Source: Methanocorpusculum labreanum Z
GTDB taxonomy: Archaea > Halobacteriota > Methanomicrobia > Methanomicrobiales > Methanocorpusculaceae
Direction of reading: 5' to 3'
Assembly (NCBI RefSeq): GCF_000015765.1
Contig: NC_008942.1
Location: forward strand, 635,921 to 699,920
DNA: 64,000 nucleotides
Shown: piece by piece, positions 17,936 to 26,640 of the stretch
How positions within the stretch are numbered: the stretch's first letter is position 1
Layout of the letters: each line of letters opens with the position of its first letter
The notes under the pieces: generated by a model
Database searches by the model: none
Seen by the model: only the letters and a program-made list of their open reading frames with translations
What the model was told of the DNA's origin: nothing
Made by a program: the position numbers and the translations under genes

Positions 17936-18808
17936 ATGGCAACATGGAGTGCTCCGGGAAAAGTCATCCTTTTTGGGGAACATTCAGTTGTTTACGGAAA
18001 ACCTGCCATCGCGATGGCGATAAAACCCCGGGTTCAGGTGACGGTTCGGCATTCCCGTTATTATCAGAAACCAAACTCCCCTTACATCTCGGAATGTTTC
18101 CGGCTCACCGATGTGAAAGGCAGTGTGTATGTCAGATCCCAGCTGCCGAGCGCCTCGGGCCTCGGGTCTTCGGCGGCCGTGACGGTAGCAACGCTTTTTG
18201 CGATCAACGATGAGTTTGAACTGGGATACACCCGCGAAGAAGTCGGGGATCTGGCCTTCGAGGTGGAAAAAGCAACGCAGGGCGGGCGTGCCAGTGCGAC
18301 CGACACGTATGTTTCGACATTCGGCGGCCTGGTCTTTATCCGGGGCAGTGAAAAACGCCGTCTTCTTCCCCCGCAGAATCTCTCAATCGTGATCGGTAAC
18401 TCGCTTATCTCGCACAACACCGCTGAGATGGTGGAGAAAGTCGCCGAACTCAGACGAACCTCGCCCGTGATTGCAAACGGGATCATGGATGCGATCGGCG
18501 GCGTGACCATGGAAGCCATGCACAATCTTGAAAATCCTAAAGAGCTGGGTGTTTTGATGAACCGGAACCATGCTCTCCTCGACGCGCTCGGCGTTGGTCA
18601 CCCGGTCTTGTCCCAGCTGGTTCTTGCGGCCAGGAATGCCGGTGCATACGGAGCAAAACTTTCCGGCGCCGGCGGCGGGGGATGCATTTGGGCTCTCTGC
18701 TCAAAGGGTTCCCGCAACCGGGTGGCCGGGGCGATCGAAGACTGCGATGCCCGTCCGATAACCACGTCCATAGATACGGAAGGGGCGCGGAGGGAAAAAG
18801 ATGAGTGA
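17936..18808 (+). CDS. mvk: Mevalonate kinase
   Basis: A 290-residue GHMP-family kinase. Motif 1 is PGKVILFGEHSVVYGKPAI, motif 2 is LPSASGLGSSAAV, and motif 3 is KLSGAGGGGCI. It phosphorylates mevalonate to 5-phosphomevalonate. The start at 17936 gives the usual N-terminus MATWSAPGKV. A longer frame from 17912 would overlap the MEMO gene. The 3' end overlaps isopentenyl phosphate kinase by 8 nt. With that kinase and no phosphomevalonate kinase beside it, the operon fits the archaeal alternative mevalonate pathway. Confidence 0.94.
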   Translation: MATWSAPGKVILFGEHSVVYGKPAIAMAIKPRVQVTVRHSRYYQKPNSPYISECFRLTDVKGSVYVRSQLPSASGLGSSAAVTVATLFAINDEFELGYTREEVGDLAFEVEKATQGGRASATDTYVSTFGGLVFIRGSEKRRLLPPQNLSIVIGNSLISHNTAEMVEKVAELRRTSPVIANGIMDAIGGVTMEAMHNLENPKELGVLMNRNHALLDALGVGHPVLSQLVLAARNAGAYGAKLSGAGGGGCIWALCSKGSRNRVAGAIEDCDARPITTSIDTEGARREKDE

Positions 18809-19556
18809 ACTGGTAATTATCAAACTCGGCGGCAGTATTGTAACGAAAAAATCCGAAGACGGCGTCGTCGATTCGGCAAAGATCACCCTTCTGGCAGAGC
18901 AGATCGCCCCGTTTGCCGGGAAATTCCCCCTCATCATCGTGCACGGGGCAGGCTCCTGCGGTCACCCCGAGGCAAAGGCCTATGATATCCCGGGCGGCGT
19001 CACGAAAGAAAACGCCGCAGGAATTTATGTAACCCACACGGCAGTTTCCACGCTCAACCGCTCAGTGGTCGCCTCGCTTCGCAAAGCCGGCATGGAAGCT
19101 GTATCTCTCCATCCGTTCGGGTGCTGTCTTGCGGAAAACGGTCGGCTCGTCTCGGCAGGCGTTTCGCAGATCAAAGAGATGCTTGCTCTTGGGATAATCC
19201 CGGTTCTGCACGGTGACGTGGTCATGGACACAAAACGCGGCGCATGTATCATTTCCGGCGATCAGATCGTCCCCTACCTTGCAGTCAAACTCGGCGCAGA
19301 ACGCGTAGGGATCGCGACCGATGTCGGCGGCGTTCTTGAAAACGGCGAGATCGTTTCCGAGATCAACCGGAAAAACGTCGGAGAAATCGATCTCGGCGGG
19401 TCGTCGAGCACCGATATAACCGGCGGGATGCGCGGAAAGATCAATGAACTTCTCCTTCTCGCCGACGAGGGGGTCGACTCACACATCTTTGCCGCGAACC
19501 GTGTGGGAGACTTCCTCGCAGGACACAATTACGGCGGAACTCTGGTGAAAAAATGA
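18801..19556 (+). CDS. ipk: Isopentenyl phosphate kinase
   Basis: A 251-residue amino-acid-kinase-fold protein. The N-terminal KLGGSIVTKK binds ATP, and HGAGSCGHPEAKAY has the conserved Gly-His segment of isopentenyl phosphate kinases. It makes isopentenyl diphosphate from isopentenyl phosphate, the last phosphorylation of the archaeal mevalonate route. It overlaps mvk by 8 nt and fni by 4 nt, which indicates strong translational coupling and matched stoichiometry. Confidence 0.93.
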   Translation: MSELVIIKLGGSIVTKKSEDGVVDSAKITLLAEQIAPFAGKFPLIIVHGAGSCGHPEAKAYDIPGGVTKENAAGIYVTHTAVSTLNRSVVASLRKAGMEAVSLHPFGCCLAENGRLVSAGVSQIKEMLALGIIPVLHGDVVMDTKRGACIISGDQIVPYLAVKLGAERVGIATDVGGVLENGEIVSEINRKNVGEIDLGGSSSTDITGGMRGKINELLLLADEGVDSHIFAANRVGDFLAGHNYGGTLVKK

Positions 19557-20620
19557 CCCCGAATACACCTACCTCATCACGAAAACTGGATCATCTGCGC
19601 CTCTGCAGCGAAACCGACGTAACCGCCGGAAGTGCGGGATTTGAAGACATCATTCTCGTCCATAACGCCCTGCCCGAATGCGATCTTGACAGGATCGATC
19701 TCTCCGTCGATTTCCTTGGAAGAAATCTATCCTCGCCGTTGTTTATCTCCGCCATGACCGGCGGCCATCCGGACACCGCCGAAGTGAATCGCGTGCTTGG
19801 AAGTGCCGCGGAGAAATACGGTCTTGCGATGGGGGTCGGGTCTCAGCGTGCTGCTCTCGAAAATCCCGAGCTTGCAGACAGTTTCAGTGTCGTCAGAGAC
19901 GCCGCACCTCATGCCTTCCTCTGCGGAAACATCGGGGCGGTCCAGCTGGCCAGCCACGGGATGGAGTGGGTGGATGCCGCGGTCGATATGATCGACGCCG
20001 ATGCACTTTGTATCCACTTAAACTTCCTTCAGGAAGCCGTCCAGCCCGAAGGCGACCATGATGCGACCTCGTGTCTCGATGCCATATCAACGGCCTGCAA
20101 AGAAGCAAACGTTCCTATAATCGTAAAAGAGACCGGATGCGGTATTTCCTCTGAAGTTGCCGCCCGGCTTTTCGATGCCGGTGTTTCAGCAATCGATACC
20201 GGCGGATACGGCGGGACCTCCTGGGCAAAGATCGAGGGGGCCCGTGCACAGAAAAGGGATGCTGCCGGTGATAAAGCTCTGGCCGGACTTGGAAATTCTC
20301 TGCATACATGGGGAATTCCTACCACAGTCAGCGTTTTTGAGGTAGCGAAGGTGAGTAAAGGACCGGTTATTGCAACAGGCGGGTTGAAGACCGGTCTTGA
20401 TATTGCAAAAGGGATCGTTCTTGGTGCCACGCTTGGAGGGATGGCTTTATCCCTCCTTAGCCCGGCACTTTCCGGCGAGGAAACCCTTGGATCTGCAATA
20501 GACAAAATTCACACGGAACTCAGGGCTTCGATGTTTCTCTGCGGGGCACAAGATATTGCCTCCCTTGCAAAGGTCAGGTATTACCTCCTTGGAAACGTCA
20601 GGCAGATGATTCGGACATAA
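19553..20620 (+). CDS. fni: Type 2 isopentenyl-diphosphate delta-isomerase
   Basis: A 355-residue FMN-dependent isomerase. Typical blocks are FISAMTGGHPDTAEVN, MGVGSQRAALENP, and the active-site region HLNFLQEAVQPEGD. The last has Phe where Pro is usual, a minor change. It interconverts isopentenyl and dimethylallyl diphosphate, making the primer for chain elongation. It overlaps ipk by ATGA and is followed after 19 nt by an RNase J gene. The flavin-binding glycine-rich segment (DTGGYGGTSWAKIEG) is intact. Confidence 0.94.
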   Translation: MTPNTPTSSRKLDHLRLCSETDVTAGSAGFEDIILVHNALPECDLDRIDLSVDFLGRNLSSPLFISAMTGGHPDTAEVNRVLGSAAEKYGLAMGVGSQRAALENPELADSFSVVRDAAPHAFLCGNIGAVQLASHGMEWVDAAVDMIDADALCIHLNFLQEAVQPEGDHDATSCLDAISTACKEANVPIIVKETGCGISSEVAARLFDAGVSAIDTGGYGGTSWAKIEGARAQKRDAAGDKALAGLGNSLHTWGIPTTVSVFEVAKVSKGPVIATGGLKTGLDIAKGIVLGATLGGMALSLLSPALSGEETLGSAIDKIHTELRASMFLCGAQDIASLAKVRYYLLGNVRQMIRT

Positions 20621-20639
20621 AAAAATCAGGAAACAAAAT

Positions 20640-21983
20640 ATGGTTGACATAGAAGTAATAGCCGTAGGCGGGTACAACGAGGTCGGAAGAAACATGACCG
20701 CGGTCCGCGTCGGCAAAGAAATCGTCATTTTCGACATTGGCTTATATCTGGACCCGATCACGGGTAACAACAACGTGGATATGGAGAATATGCACTCGCT
20801 GGATCTTATCCAGATGGGTGCCATTCCCGATGACACTGTAATGAACTCGGTCGAAGGGACCGTCAAAGCGATCGTCTGTACGCACGGTCACCTGGACCAC
20901 ATCGGTGCTATCCAGAAACTTGCCCACCGGTATAACTGCCCGATCATCTCGACTCCATATACGAATGAGCTGATCAAACAGCAGATCGAAGGCGAACGCA
21001 AATTCTCGGTGATGAACAAGACCTTTGCACTGAAGGCCGGAGGGAAATACACCATCTCCCAGAACCTCACCTTAGAGTTCGTCCGCGTTCAGCACAGTAT
21101 CATTGATTCGGTCATGGCCGTTCTCCACACCCCGGTCGGCTGCGTCGTATATGCAAACGATTTCAAGTTCGATATGACGCCGGTGATCGGTGAAGCTCCG
21201 GATCTCGCCCGCATGCGTGAGATCGGGAAAGAGGGCGTCAAGGTTTTGATCGTTGAATCGCTGAACCTTGATGACCGCGGCTACTCTCCAAGCGAACAGG
21301 TTGCCCGTCTGCGGGTCCGCGATGCGATCATGAGGTGCGAGGACGACAAGAACGCTATCATCGTCTCGACGTTTGCTTCGCAGATCGCGAGGATCAAGAC
21401 GATCACCGAATGCGCCCGCGAGATCGACCGGATCCCGGTGCTTCTCGGCCGCAGTATGGAAAGGTACAACACCACTGCAGAGATTTTAAAGCAGGTCGCT
21501 TTCCCGCAGGGGACCAGCATTTATGGAAACAGAAAAACCACCGACCGGATGCTCCGCCGCGTTCTGAAAGAAGGCAAGGACAAGTTCCTCCTCGTTGCGA
21601 CCGGTCACCAGGGTGAGCCGGGATCAATGCTTTCGAGAATCGCACTCGGCGAGACGCCTCTTAAGATCGAGAGGGGAGATAAGGTTATGTTTTCTGCAAA
21701 CATCATCCCCAATCCGACCAACTATGCCCAGCGTGCCGAGGTCGACCGGCTTCTGATGCGGCAGGGTGCCCGTATCTTCGACGGACTTCACGTGACCGGT
21801 CACGCCTATTATCAGGAACATTACGATCTGCTTTCCATGCTGAATCCTGAACACATCATTCCGTCCCACGGTCCTTTCGCTATGAAAGGCGGATACGTGG
21901 CGCTTGGTTCCGAATTTGGATACACCCTGAATAAGGAGGTCCATATTATGCAGAACGGCGACCGTCTGGTCCTTCCGAAATGA
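20640..21983 (+). CDS. rnj: Archaeal RNase J, metallo-beta-lactamase/beta-CASP nuclease
   Basis: A 447-residue metallo-beta-lactamase/beta-CASP ribonuclease. The metal motif is THGHLDHIGA at residues 81-90. NEVGRNMTAV near the start and the C-terminal HVTGHAYYQEHYDLLSML and PSHGPFAMKGG are typical RNase J regions. Archaeal RNase J is a 5'-3' exoribonuclease in mRNA decay. It has no direct role in isoprenoid synthesis, but it lies between fni and the prenyl synthase with short spacings (19 and 9 nt), an arrangement I recall from other euryarchaea. It lacks the long C-terminal domain of bacterial enzymes, as expected for archaea. Confidence 0.92.
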   Translation: MVDIEVIAVGGYNEVGRNMTAVRVGKEIVIFDIGLYLDPITGNNNVDMENMHSLDLIQMGAIPDDTVMNSVEGTVKAIVCTHGHLDHIGAIQKLAHRYNCPIISTPYTNELIKQQIEGERKFSVMNKTFALKAGGKYTISQNLTLEFVRVQHSIIDSVMAVLHTPVGCVVYANDFKFDMTPVIGEAPDLARMREIGKEGVKVLIVESLNLDDRGYSPSEQVARLRVRDAIMRCEDDKNAIIVSTFASQIARIKTITECAREIDRIPVLLGRSMERYNTTAEILKQVAFPQGTSIYGNRKTTDRMLRRVLKEGKDKFLLVATGHQGEPGSMLSRIALGETPLKIERGDKVMFSANIIPNPTNYAQRAEVDRLLMRQGARIFDGLHVTGHAYYQEHYDLLSMLNPEHIIPSHGPFAMKGGYVALGSEFGYTLNKEVHIMQNGDRLVLPK

Positions 21984-21992
21984 GATGATCTT

Positions 21993-22961
21993 ATGAAACT
22001 TGATGAATATCTGAAATCTGTAGCCGCCAAAGTCGATATGGAGGCGGATGAGTATAGTAAAGCCGTCGATTCGACCCTGCAGAAAGCTGCGTCCCATCTC
22101 CTCGTAAGCGGAGGGAAACGTCTGCGGCCGGCTCTCGTGCTTCTCTCGGCTGAATCTATCCGGAAAGGAGCATCGGAAGATATCTTCCAGGCAGCTCTCG
22201 CTCTTGAATGGACCCACACTTTCACGCTGGTTCATGATGATATCATGGACGGCGATTCTCTCCGCCGCGGGAGACCCACGGTCCATGTCGTCTGGAACGA
22301 GGCCACCGCGATTCTCGCGGGCGATGTGTTGTATGCGAACGCGTTTGAATATCTCTGCCGCGTGAAAAATGCCACGGCCGAGTCCAAAGTCATCGCAGTT
22401 CAGATGCTTGCTCACTCCTGCCATGAACTCTGCGAAGGCCAGCAGGAGGATGTCTCCTTCGAGACGAGATCCGATGTGACCCTGGAAGAGTATCTCTCGA
22501 TGGTTCGGAAAAAGACCGGTGTCCTTTATGCGGCAGCTGCCGGAATCGGAGCCGCCCTTGCCGGCGGGGATGTCAAACAGATTTCCGCTCTGTACACGCT
22601 TGGCCTGAACACCGGTATCGCTTTCCAGATTCAGGATGATATCATCGATCTTCTCGCACCGTCGGAAGTCTCCGGTAAAGATCAGGCATCGGACCTCCGG
22701 GAAAACAAACAAAGCATTCTTGCAATCCTTGCACGCGACGGAGGCATTGACCTTTCCGCATATCACAAGCCGGAACTTTCCAAAGAGGAGATCAGTGAAG
22801 CAATCAGCCTTCTTGAGACCTCGGGAGTTCTGGACAAAGCCCGGGGCATGGCTGAAAAACTCATCAATGATTCCAAAGCAGGGCTTTCCGTTCTTCCTGA
22901 CTCGGAAGCAAAGACTCTCATTCTTGAGATGGCCGACTTCTTCGTTGCAAGAAAATACTAA
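21993..22961 (+). CDS. Short-chain polyprenyl (geranylgeranyl) diphosphate synthase
   Basis: A 322-residue trans-prenyltransferase. The first Asp-rich motif DDIMD is at residues 82-86, followed by RRGRP. The second, DDIID, is near 214. Phe77, five residues before the first motif, is at the position known to limit product length in archaeal type I GGPP synthases, which supports a C15/C20 product for membrane-lipid side chains. It closes the isoprenoid operon, 9 nt after rnj. The region beyond the stop is a repeat element, so the operon ends here. Confidence 0.92.
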   Translation: MKLDEYLKSVAAKVDMEADEYSKAVDSTLQKAASHLLVSGGKRLRPALVLLSAESIRKGASEDIFQAALALEWTHTFTLVHDDIMDGDSLRRGRPTVHVVWNEATAILAGDVLYANAFEYLCRVKNATAESKVIAVQMLAHSCHELCEGQQEDVSFETRSDVTLEEYLSMVRKKTGVLYAAAAGIGAALAGGDVKQISALYTLGLNTGIAFQIQDDIIDLLAPSEVSGKDQASDLRENKQSILAILARDGGIDLSAYHKPELSKEEISEAISLLETSGVLDKARGMAEKLINDSKAGLSVLPDSEAKTLILEMADFFVARKY

Positions 22962-23054
22962 TATTATTCCCCTTTTTGCGGTCCTGCATTTTCTCATATG
23001 TTGAGCTTGTTTTGGGTGGCGGGTTGGACGCTGAAAGCGTCCGACCTCAGCGGA

Positions 23055-23071
23055 GCAAATCTTTGATTTGC
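23055..23071. repeat. 17-bp palindrome GCAAATC-N3-GATTTGC, copy 1
   Basis: A perfect palindrome with 7-bp arms and a 3-bp spacer. Further copies are at 23440-23456, 34516-34532, 34568-34584 and 36392-36408. All five lie outside genes, inside or beside larger repeats. The spacer is AAA or TTT according to orientation. Confidence 0.85.
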
Positions 23072-23439
23072 GCCTGAAGGCTTCGGTTTCGTGTACGGGA
23101 TTCTTTCGGATGGTACAATTCATCACACGAAATGCACGAAAAACACACGAAAACACGAAAAATAGATAGATCGGTTGTTAGGCGATTGTACATCATATCC
23201 TCCCCCGTCCCCCTTTTTGTGCATTTCGTTGATTTTTGTGGATTTGGTGTGGGGGACGGGGGTACTACCTGGAGCCCATCCAACTGTTTTTTTTCTTTTC
23301 GTGTTTTCGTGTGTTTTTCGTGCATTTCGTGTGATGGCTGGTATCACTCAAAAAATCCCATACACCAAATCGAAAAATATCGGCTAAGGTCGCCCCTACG
23401 GGTCGTCTGCTTCGCTTCGCTCGCATCCAACCCGCAGTC

Positions 23440-23456
23440 GCAAATCAAAGATTTGC
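23440..23456. repeat. 17-bp palindrome GCAAATC-N3-GATTTGC, copy 2
   Basis: Same palindrome in the opposite orientation to copy 1, within the right outer arm of the nested repeat element. Confidence 0.85.
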
Positions 23457-23531
23457 TCCGCTGAGGTCGGCCGCTTTCAGCGTCCGCCCCGCCCCCTAAA
23501 TTCATGTCATATCACGTCCAAATACTATCCC

Positions 23532-24761
23532 ATGAAGTTTTCGCGGGAAATTGAACTTCGGGGCCACATTGTAGATTCCGGTATCCTTGCCAAGGTCATG
23601 GACACCGTGGTTGAATACAATGGTGATTTTGAAACGGAAGAGTTCACTTTAGGCCGGCAGAAGACGGATCCGAGTTATGCCAGAATGCAGATCTCAGCAG
23701 AGACGCCTGAGCAGCTTAGTGCCCTGATCAGCGAACTTCGCCGGTTAGGTGTGCTTGTATCCGGGGAGGCCGAAGTCGAGCTCGTCTCCGTTGTAAAAGC
23801 AAAAGTAGCGCCGGAGGGATTCTACTCAACAACCAATCACCCGACGTATGTCCATTATCTGGATACCTGGATCCCGGTCGACACCATGAAAATGGATGCG
23901 CTGATCTCGGTCGACACGAAAAATATGACCGCAAAATGCGTTGTCCAGGGCAAACTTCAGCCGGGAGACACCGTTGTCGTCGGCGAAGAAGGCGTCAAGG
24001 TCGACTTCCCCGAACGTCCGCGTGAGATCGGCGTTTTCGAGTTCATGGGCGGCAATGTCTCTTCCGAGCGGCCAAGCCGGACCATCATCAGCCGGATCGC
24101 CAAAGAACTCCTCGCGGTCAAAGCCTCGGGAAAAAAGGTCGCGCTTGTCGGCGGACCCGCGATCGTGCATACAGGGGCATCCGACTCGGTGGCCGCCATG
24201 ATCCGCGAAGGTTATCTGGACGTCATCTTCGCTGGAAACGCTCTTGCGACACACGATCTTGAGAGCAGCATCTTTGGCACATCGCTTGGCATGAACCTTG
24301 CGACCGGTGAACTGGTGAGCGGAGGACACCGGCATCACCTCTATACCATTAATAAGATCATGAATGCAGGATCGATTCGCGCCGCTGTTGAATCCGGCCT
24401 GGTTACCCGGGGGATCATGTATGAATGCATCAAAAATAATGTCCCCTATGTGCTTGCCGGTTCGATCCGTGACGACGGCCCTTTGCCCGATGTTATCCAG
24501 AATGTTATGGAATCCCAGGACGCCATGCGCCGGCATATTCCTGAACTTGGCATGGTCTTGATGGTGGCAACCCTCCTGCACTCCGTGGCTGTTGGAAATC
24601 TCCTTCCCTCACACGTCAAAACCATCTGTGTGGACATCAACCCGGCATCCGTCACAAAACTCATGGATCGCGGAACCTCCCAGGCGATCGGGTTGATAAG
24701 CGATGCAGGAACATTTATGCCGCTTCTTTTGGAAGAGTTGAGAAATCAGTCGAAGCACTGA
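23532..24761 (+). CDS. TIGR00300-family ornithine cyclodeaminase (LOR/SDH-like)
   Basis: A 409-residue protein of the TIGR00300 / LOR-SDH-like family. The N-terminal part (residues 1-110) is the LOR/SDH conserved domain, with REIELRGHIVDSGIL at the start. The C-terminal 220 residues form a Rossmann-like domain with KVALVGGPAIVHTGA and VIFAGNALATHDLESSIFGT. A homologue in Methanococcus maripaludis has been described as an ornithine cyclodeaminase that makes proline from ornithine, unrelated to the bacterial enzyme. That role is likely here and would explain archaeal proline synthesis, but I infer it from family memory. It stands alone, with a repeat element upstream and a convergent small gene 20 nt downstream. 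Confidence 0.8.
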   Translation: MKFSREIELRGHIVDSGILAKVMDTVVEYNGDFETEEFTLGRQKTDPSYARMQISAETPEQLSALISELRRLGVLVSGEAEVELVSVVKAKVAPEGFYSTTNHPTYVHYLDTWIPVDTMKMDALISVDTKNMTAKCVVQGKLQPGDTVVVGEEGVKVDFPERPREIGVFEFMGGNVSSERPSRTIISRIAKELLAVKASGKKVALVGGPAIVHTGASDSVAAMIREGYLDVIFAGNALATHDLESSIFGTSLGMNLATGELVSGGHRHHLYTINKIMNAGSIRAAVESGLVTRGIMYECIKNNVPYVLAGSIRDDGPLPDVIQNVMESQDAMRRHIPELGMVLMVATLLHSVAVGNLLPSHVKTICVDINPASVTKLMDRGTSQAIGLISDAGTFMPLLLEELRNQSKH

Positions 24762-24781
24762 TCTCTCCAAAAATTACTTAC

Positions 24782-24961
24782 TTAAAAAAAATCGGTGCTG
24801 CAGCCGGTAATGGCGACGTGGTGCGCGTCACAGTATTCCTGAAAAGGTTCACGGTTGAACTCGAAAATTTTACAGATGGCAATGGCCTTGTCACAACTGA
24901 GCGAATCCTGAACACCTAATGCTTTAAGTGCTTTTTGATACATGATTGGATTTTCTTCCAT
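24782..24961 (-). CDS. Small Cys/His-containing protein of 59 residues
   Basis: A short open frame starting MEENPIMYQKALKALG. It ends CDAHHVAITGCSTDFF, so a C-x3-H-x6-C-like arrangement with paired His could bind a metal. The amino-acid mix and lack of low complexity look like a real protein. It is convergent with the cyclodeaminase gene (20 nt between stops). No clear ribosome site is visible before the ATG, so translation from a leaderless message is possible. I know no family name for it. Confidence 0.6.
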   Translation of the reverse strand: MEENPIMYQKALKALGVQDSLSCDKAIAICKIFEFNREPFQEYCDAHHVAITGCSTDFF

Positions 24962-25080
24962 AGAACTCTAATTGTCATTATTGAATGATAAATCTATGTG
25001 TGATATTTTTTTCTCTGAATACATATGTTTATTACTTATACCAGCTGATATATCATCGAACACGGAAGGTGAAATCAGAA

Positions 25081-25308
25081 ATGACCACGAAAATTTATGT
25101 AAGGGAACGCAACAAGGTCGGAACTGGAGTACAGGAACCGAGATATCGGATTGCCGCCGTCACCGGAGACCGCAGCGATATTCGTTTTTCTGCCAGTCAT
25201 TTCAGAAAAACCGAACTTGAGGCTATTCTGCAGGGTACCGATTGCGAACTCATCTATCTTGCCCCGATGGACGAGGCAGAACACGGTAAAAAGAAATACT
25301 CTGACTGA
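25081..25308 (+). CDS. Conserved-looking small protein of 75 residues
   Basis: Starts MTTKIYVRERNKVGTG and includes YRIAAVTGDRSDIRF and a charged C-terminus (DEAEHGKKKYSD). The ATG at 25081 has GGAAGGTGA 8 nt upstream as a ribosome site, whereas the longer frame from 24985 runs through AT-rich promoter DNA. It lies 17 nt before the MoSto-like kinase gene and is probably co-transcribed with it. No signal peptide or membrane segment. I do not recognise the family; function unknown. Confidence 0.7.
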   Translation: MTTKIYVRERNKVGTGVQEPRYRIAAVTGDRSDIRFSASHFRKTELEAILQGTDCELIYLAPMDEAEHGKKKYSD

Positions 25309-25325
25309 CTTTATGTATAGTACGT

Positions 25326-26147
25326 ATGAAAATAACGCCCTATACACGTAAAAGTCTGGAATCTAATCTTAAGGATGAAACCCTCTCCCGCTTCGGTCTT
25401 CTTGCCGGGCAGGAGGGGATCACCCCTCTTCGTATTGCTCCGGAAGTTAACGTCGTCAAGATCGGCGGACACGGAGTTATTGATTATGGATCGATCGCGG
25501 TCCACCCTCTTATTACTGAAATAAAGGCACTGTGTGCCGATTTTCCTATGCTCATTATGACCGGCGGCGGGGCACGCGTTCGTCATATAATGGACATCGG
25601 TCTGGATCTTGGAATGCCGACTGGTGTTCTTGCCTCCCTTGCAGGGAAGATCAGCGAACAGAACGCTCTTATGCTCTCTATTCTGCTTGCAGATGTTGGA
25701 GGGCAGGCCATTTCCACTGCCGATATTCTGGAGGTCCCAAACCTCCTCAGACAGGGTGTTTTGCCGGTGACTCAGGGGACTCCGCCGTTTGGCCTTTTTG
25801 AGGTCCCCCCCGAAAAGGGTATGCTGCCTCAGTATCGGACCGACTGCGGCGCGCTTATCGCGGCAGAAGTTCTTGGAGCGAAATCCTGCATCTTAGTGAA
25901 GAATACCGCCGGCCTCTTTGATAAAAATCCATTTTTATGTGAGGATGCCGAGTTGATCCCTTCAATTACTACGACCGAACTAATGGATATGGGTATGGAT
26001 GACATGGTCATGGAACATAAGGCCGTGGAGATTCTGTCTCATTGTAAAAATCTGCATGAGGTCAAAATCGTCAATGGACACAACCCGGGTGAACTGACTG
26101 CGGTTTTACGTGAAGGAAAAGCCGGAACGATAATCCGCCGCGGCTGA
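25326..26147 (+). CDS. Amino-acid-kinase-fold protein similar to molybdenum storage protein subunits
   Basis: A 273-residue protein of the UMP-kinase branch of the amino-acid-kinase superfamily. The glycine-rich VVKIGGHGVIDYGS and LIMTGGGARVRH match nucleotide-binding loops. The overall pattern (ILLADVGGQAIS, LPQYRTDCGALIAAEVLGAK, VKNTAGLFDKNP) is closest in my memory to MosA/MosB, the ATP-using molybdate storage proteins, rather than to PyrH, which is shorter. A role in storing or handling molybdate or tungstate would suit a methanogen with formylmethanofuran dehydrogenase, and nifB is 9 kb away. The link is inference; an ordinary nucleotide or carbamate kinase activity cannot be excluded. 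Confidence 0.7.
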   Translation: MKITPYTRKSLESNLKDETLSRFGLLAGQEGITPLRIAPEVNVVKIGGHGVIDYGSIAVHPLITEIKALCADFPMLIMTGGGARVRHIMDIGLDLGMPTGVLASLAGKISEQNALMLSILLADVGGQAISTADILEVPNLLRQGVLPVTQGTPPFGLFEVPPEKGMLPQYRTDCGALIAAEVLGAKSCILVKNTAGLFDKNPFLCEDAELIPSITTTELMDMGMDDMVMEHKAVEILSHCKNLHEVKIVNGHNPGELTAVLREGKAGTIIRRG

Positions 26148-26217
26148 TTCTTTCTCCCTCCCTTTTCAAGTAGGCAGCTTTGGATTGAGTACTTTCGTAC
26201 AAGAATAGATTGTTTTT

Positions 26218-26634
26218 TTAGGTAAATCTCAGTTCGATTACCTTCAGGAGTTTTACCGATCCATCTGTGAAGATTCCCCGGACGCCGACATTTCTCGTTC
26301 CCGTTACCTGGGAAGCAATACCGACATAGACGATCTGGGTTGCGCCGCTTGGAACATTCTGCACGACGGGCGCATATCCTTCGATCTCCAGAGAGAGCTG
26401 GACAAGTTCGCCGACCTTTTCTCCTTCATATATCGTGACAATGATGTCGTTTCCGGATATTGCAGGATGTACAAGAACTTCTGGATCCTTGAGGGACTGG
26501 TCGAGAATATAGGAGGCTCCAAAAAGTAATCCGCCAAGAGAAGCAACCAGGATCACGATGATGGTTATCACGAGAGATATCGCCATAACTATCCTTCTCT
26601 GTTTTGGGCTTGTTTTCTTGTAGCGGATAACCAT
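26218..26634 (-). CDS. Membrane-anchored pilin-like partner of Cache lipoproteins (P1)
   Basis: A 138-residue protein with a basic N-terminus (KKTSPKQRR), one membrane helix at about residues 16-42, and an outward beta-rich domain (NDIIVTIYEGEKVGELVQLSL ... VGVRGIFTDGSVKLL). It is paralogous to the gene at 40386, and both lie a few bases downstream of a Cache lipoprotein gene (6 nt here). The short N-terminus, single helix and terminal dG-x-V-x-LL pattern remind me of archaeal type IV pilins (DUF1628), but a pilin cleavage site is not clear. It is probably co-translated with the lipoprotein and may bind it at the outer face of the membrane. Confidence 0.75.
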   Translation of the reverse strand: MVIRYKKTSPKQRRIVMAISLVITIIVILVASLGGLLFGASYILDQSLKDPEVLVHPAISGNDIIVTIYEGEKVGELVQLSLEIEGYAPVVQNVPSGATQIVYVGIASQVTGTRNVGVRGIFTDGSVKLLKVIELRFT

Positions 26635-26640
26635 TTACGT

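Larger units (their letters stand above)
22990..23520. repeat. Nested palindromic repeat element after the isoprenoid operon
   Basis: The 570-nt gap holds no credible gene but is a nest of inverted repeats. Outer arms of about 50 nt lie at 23020-23072 and 23439-23494. Middle arms of 39 nt at 23123-23162 and 23296-23334 are rich in CACGAAA units. A core stem CCCCCGTCCCCC (23202) pairs with GGGGGACGGGGG (23251). Open frames here give low-complexity peptides such as MHEKHTKTRK on both strands and are not genes. The CACGAAA part recurs at 48.9 and 50.3 kb, so this is a dispersed element. Confidence 0.8.

Noticed and set aside
21624-23156. A 510-residue minus-strand frame opposite RNase J and the prenyl synthase
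   Set aside because: It is a shadow of two well-recognised genes and of repeat DNA, and its product matches no pattern.
23047-23464. Several frames on both strands in the nested repeat (peptides such as MHEKHTKTRK)
   Set aside because: They are translations of the palindromic CACGAAA repeat, occur on both strands, have no ribosome site and no protein-like composition.
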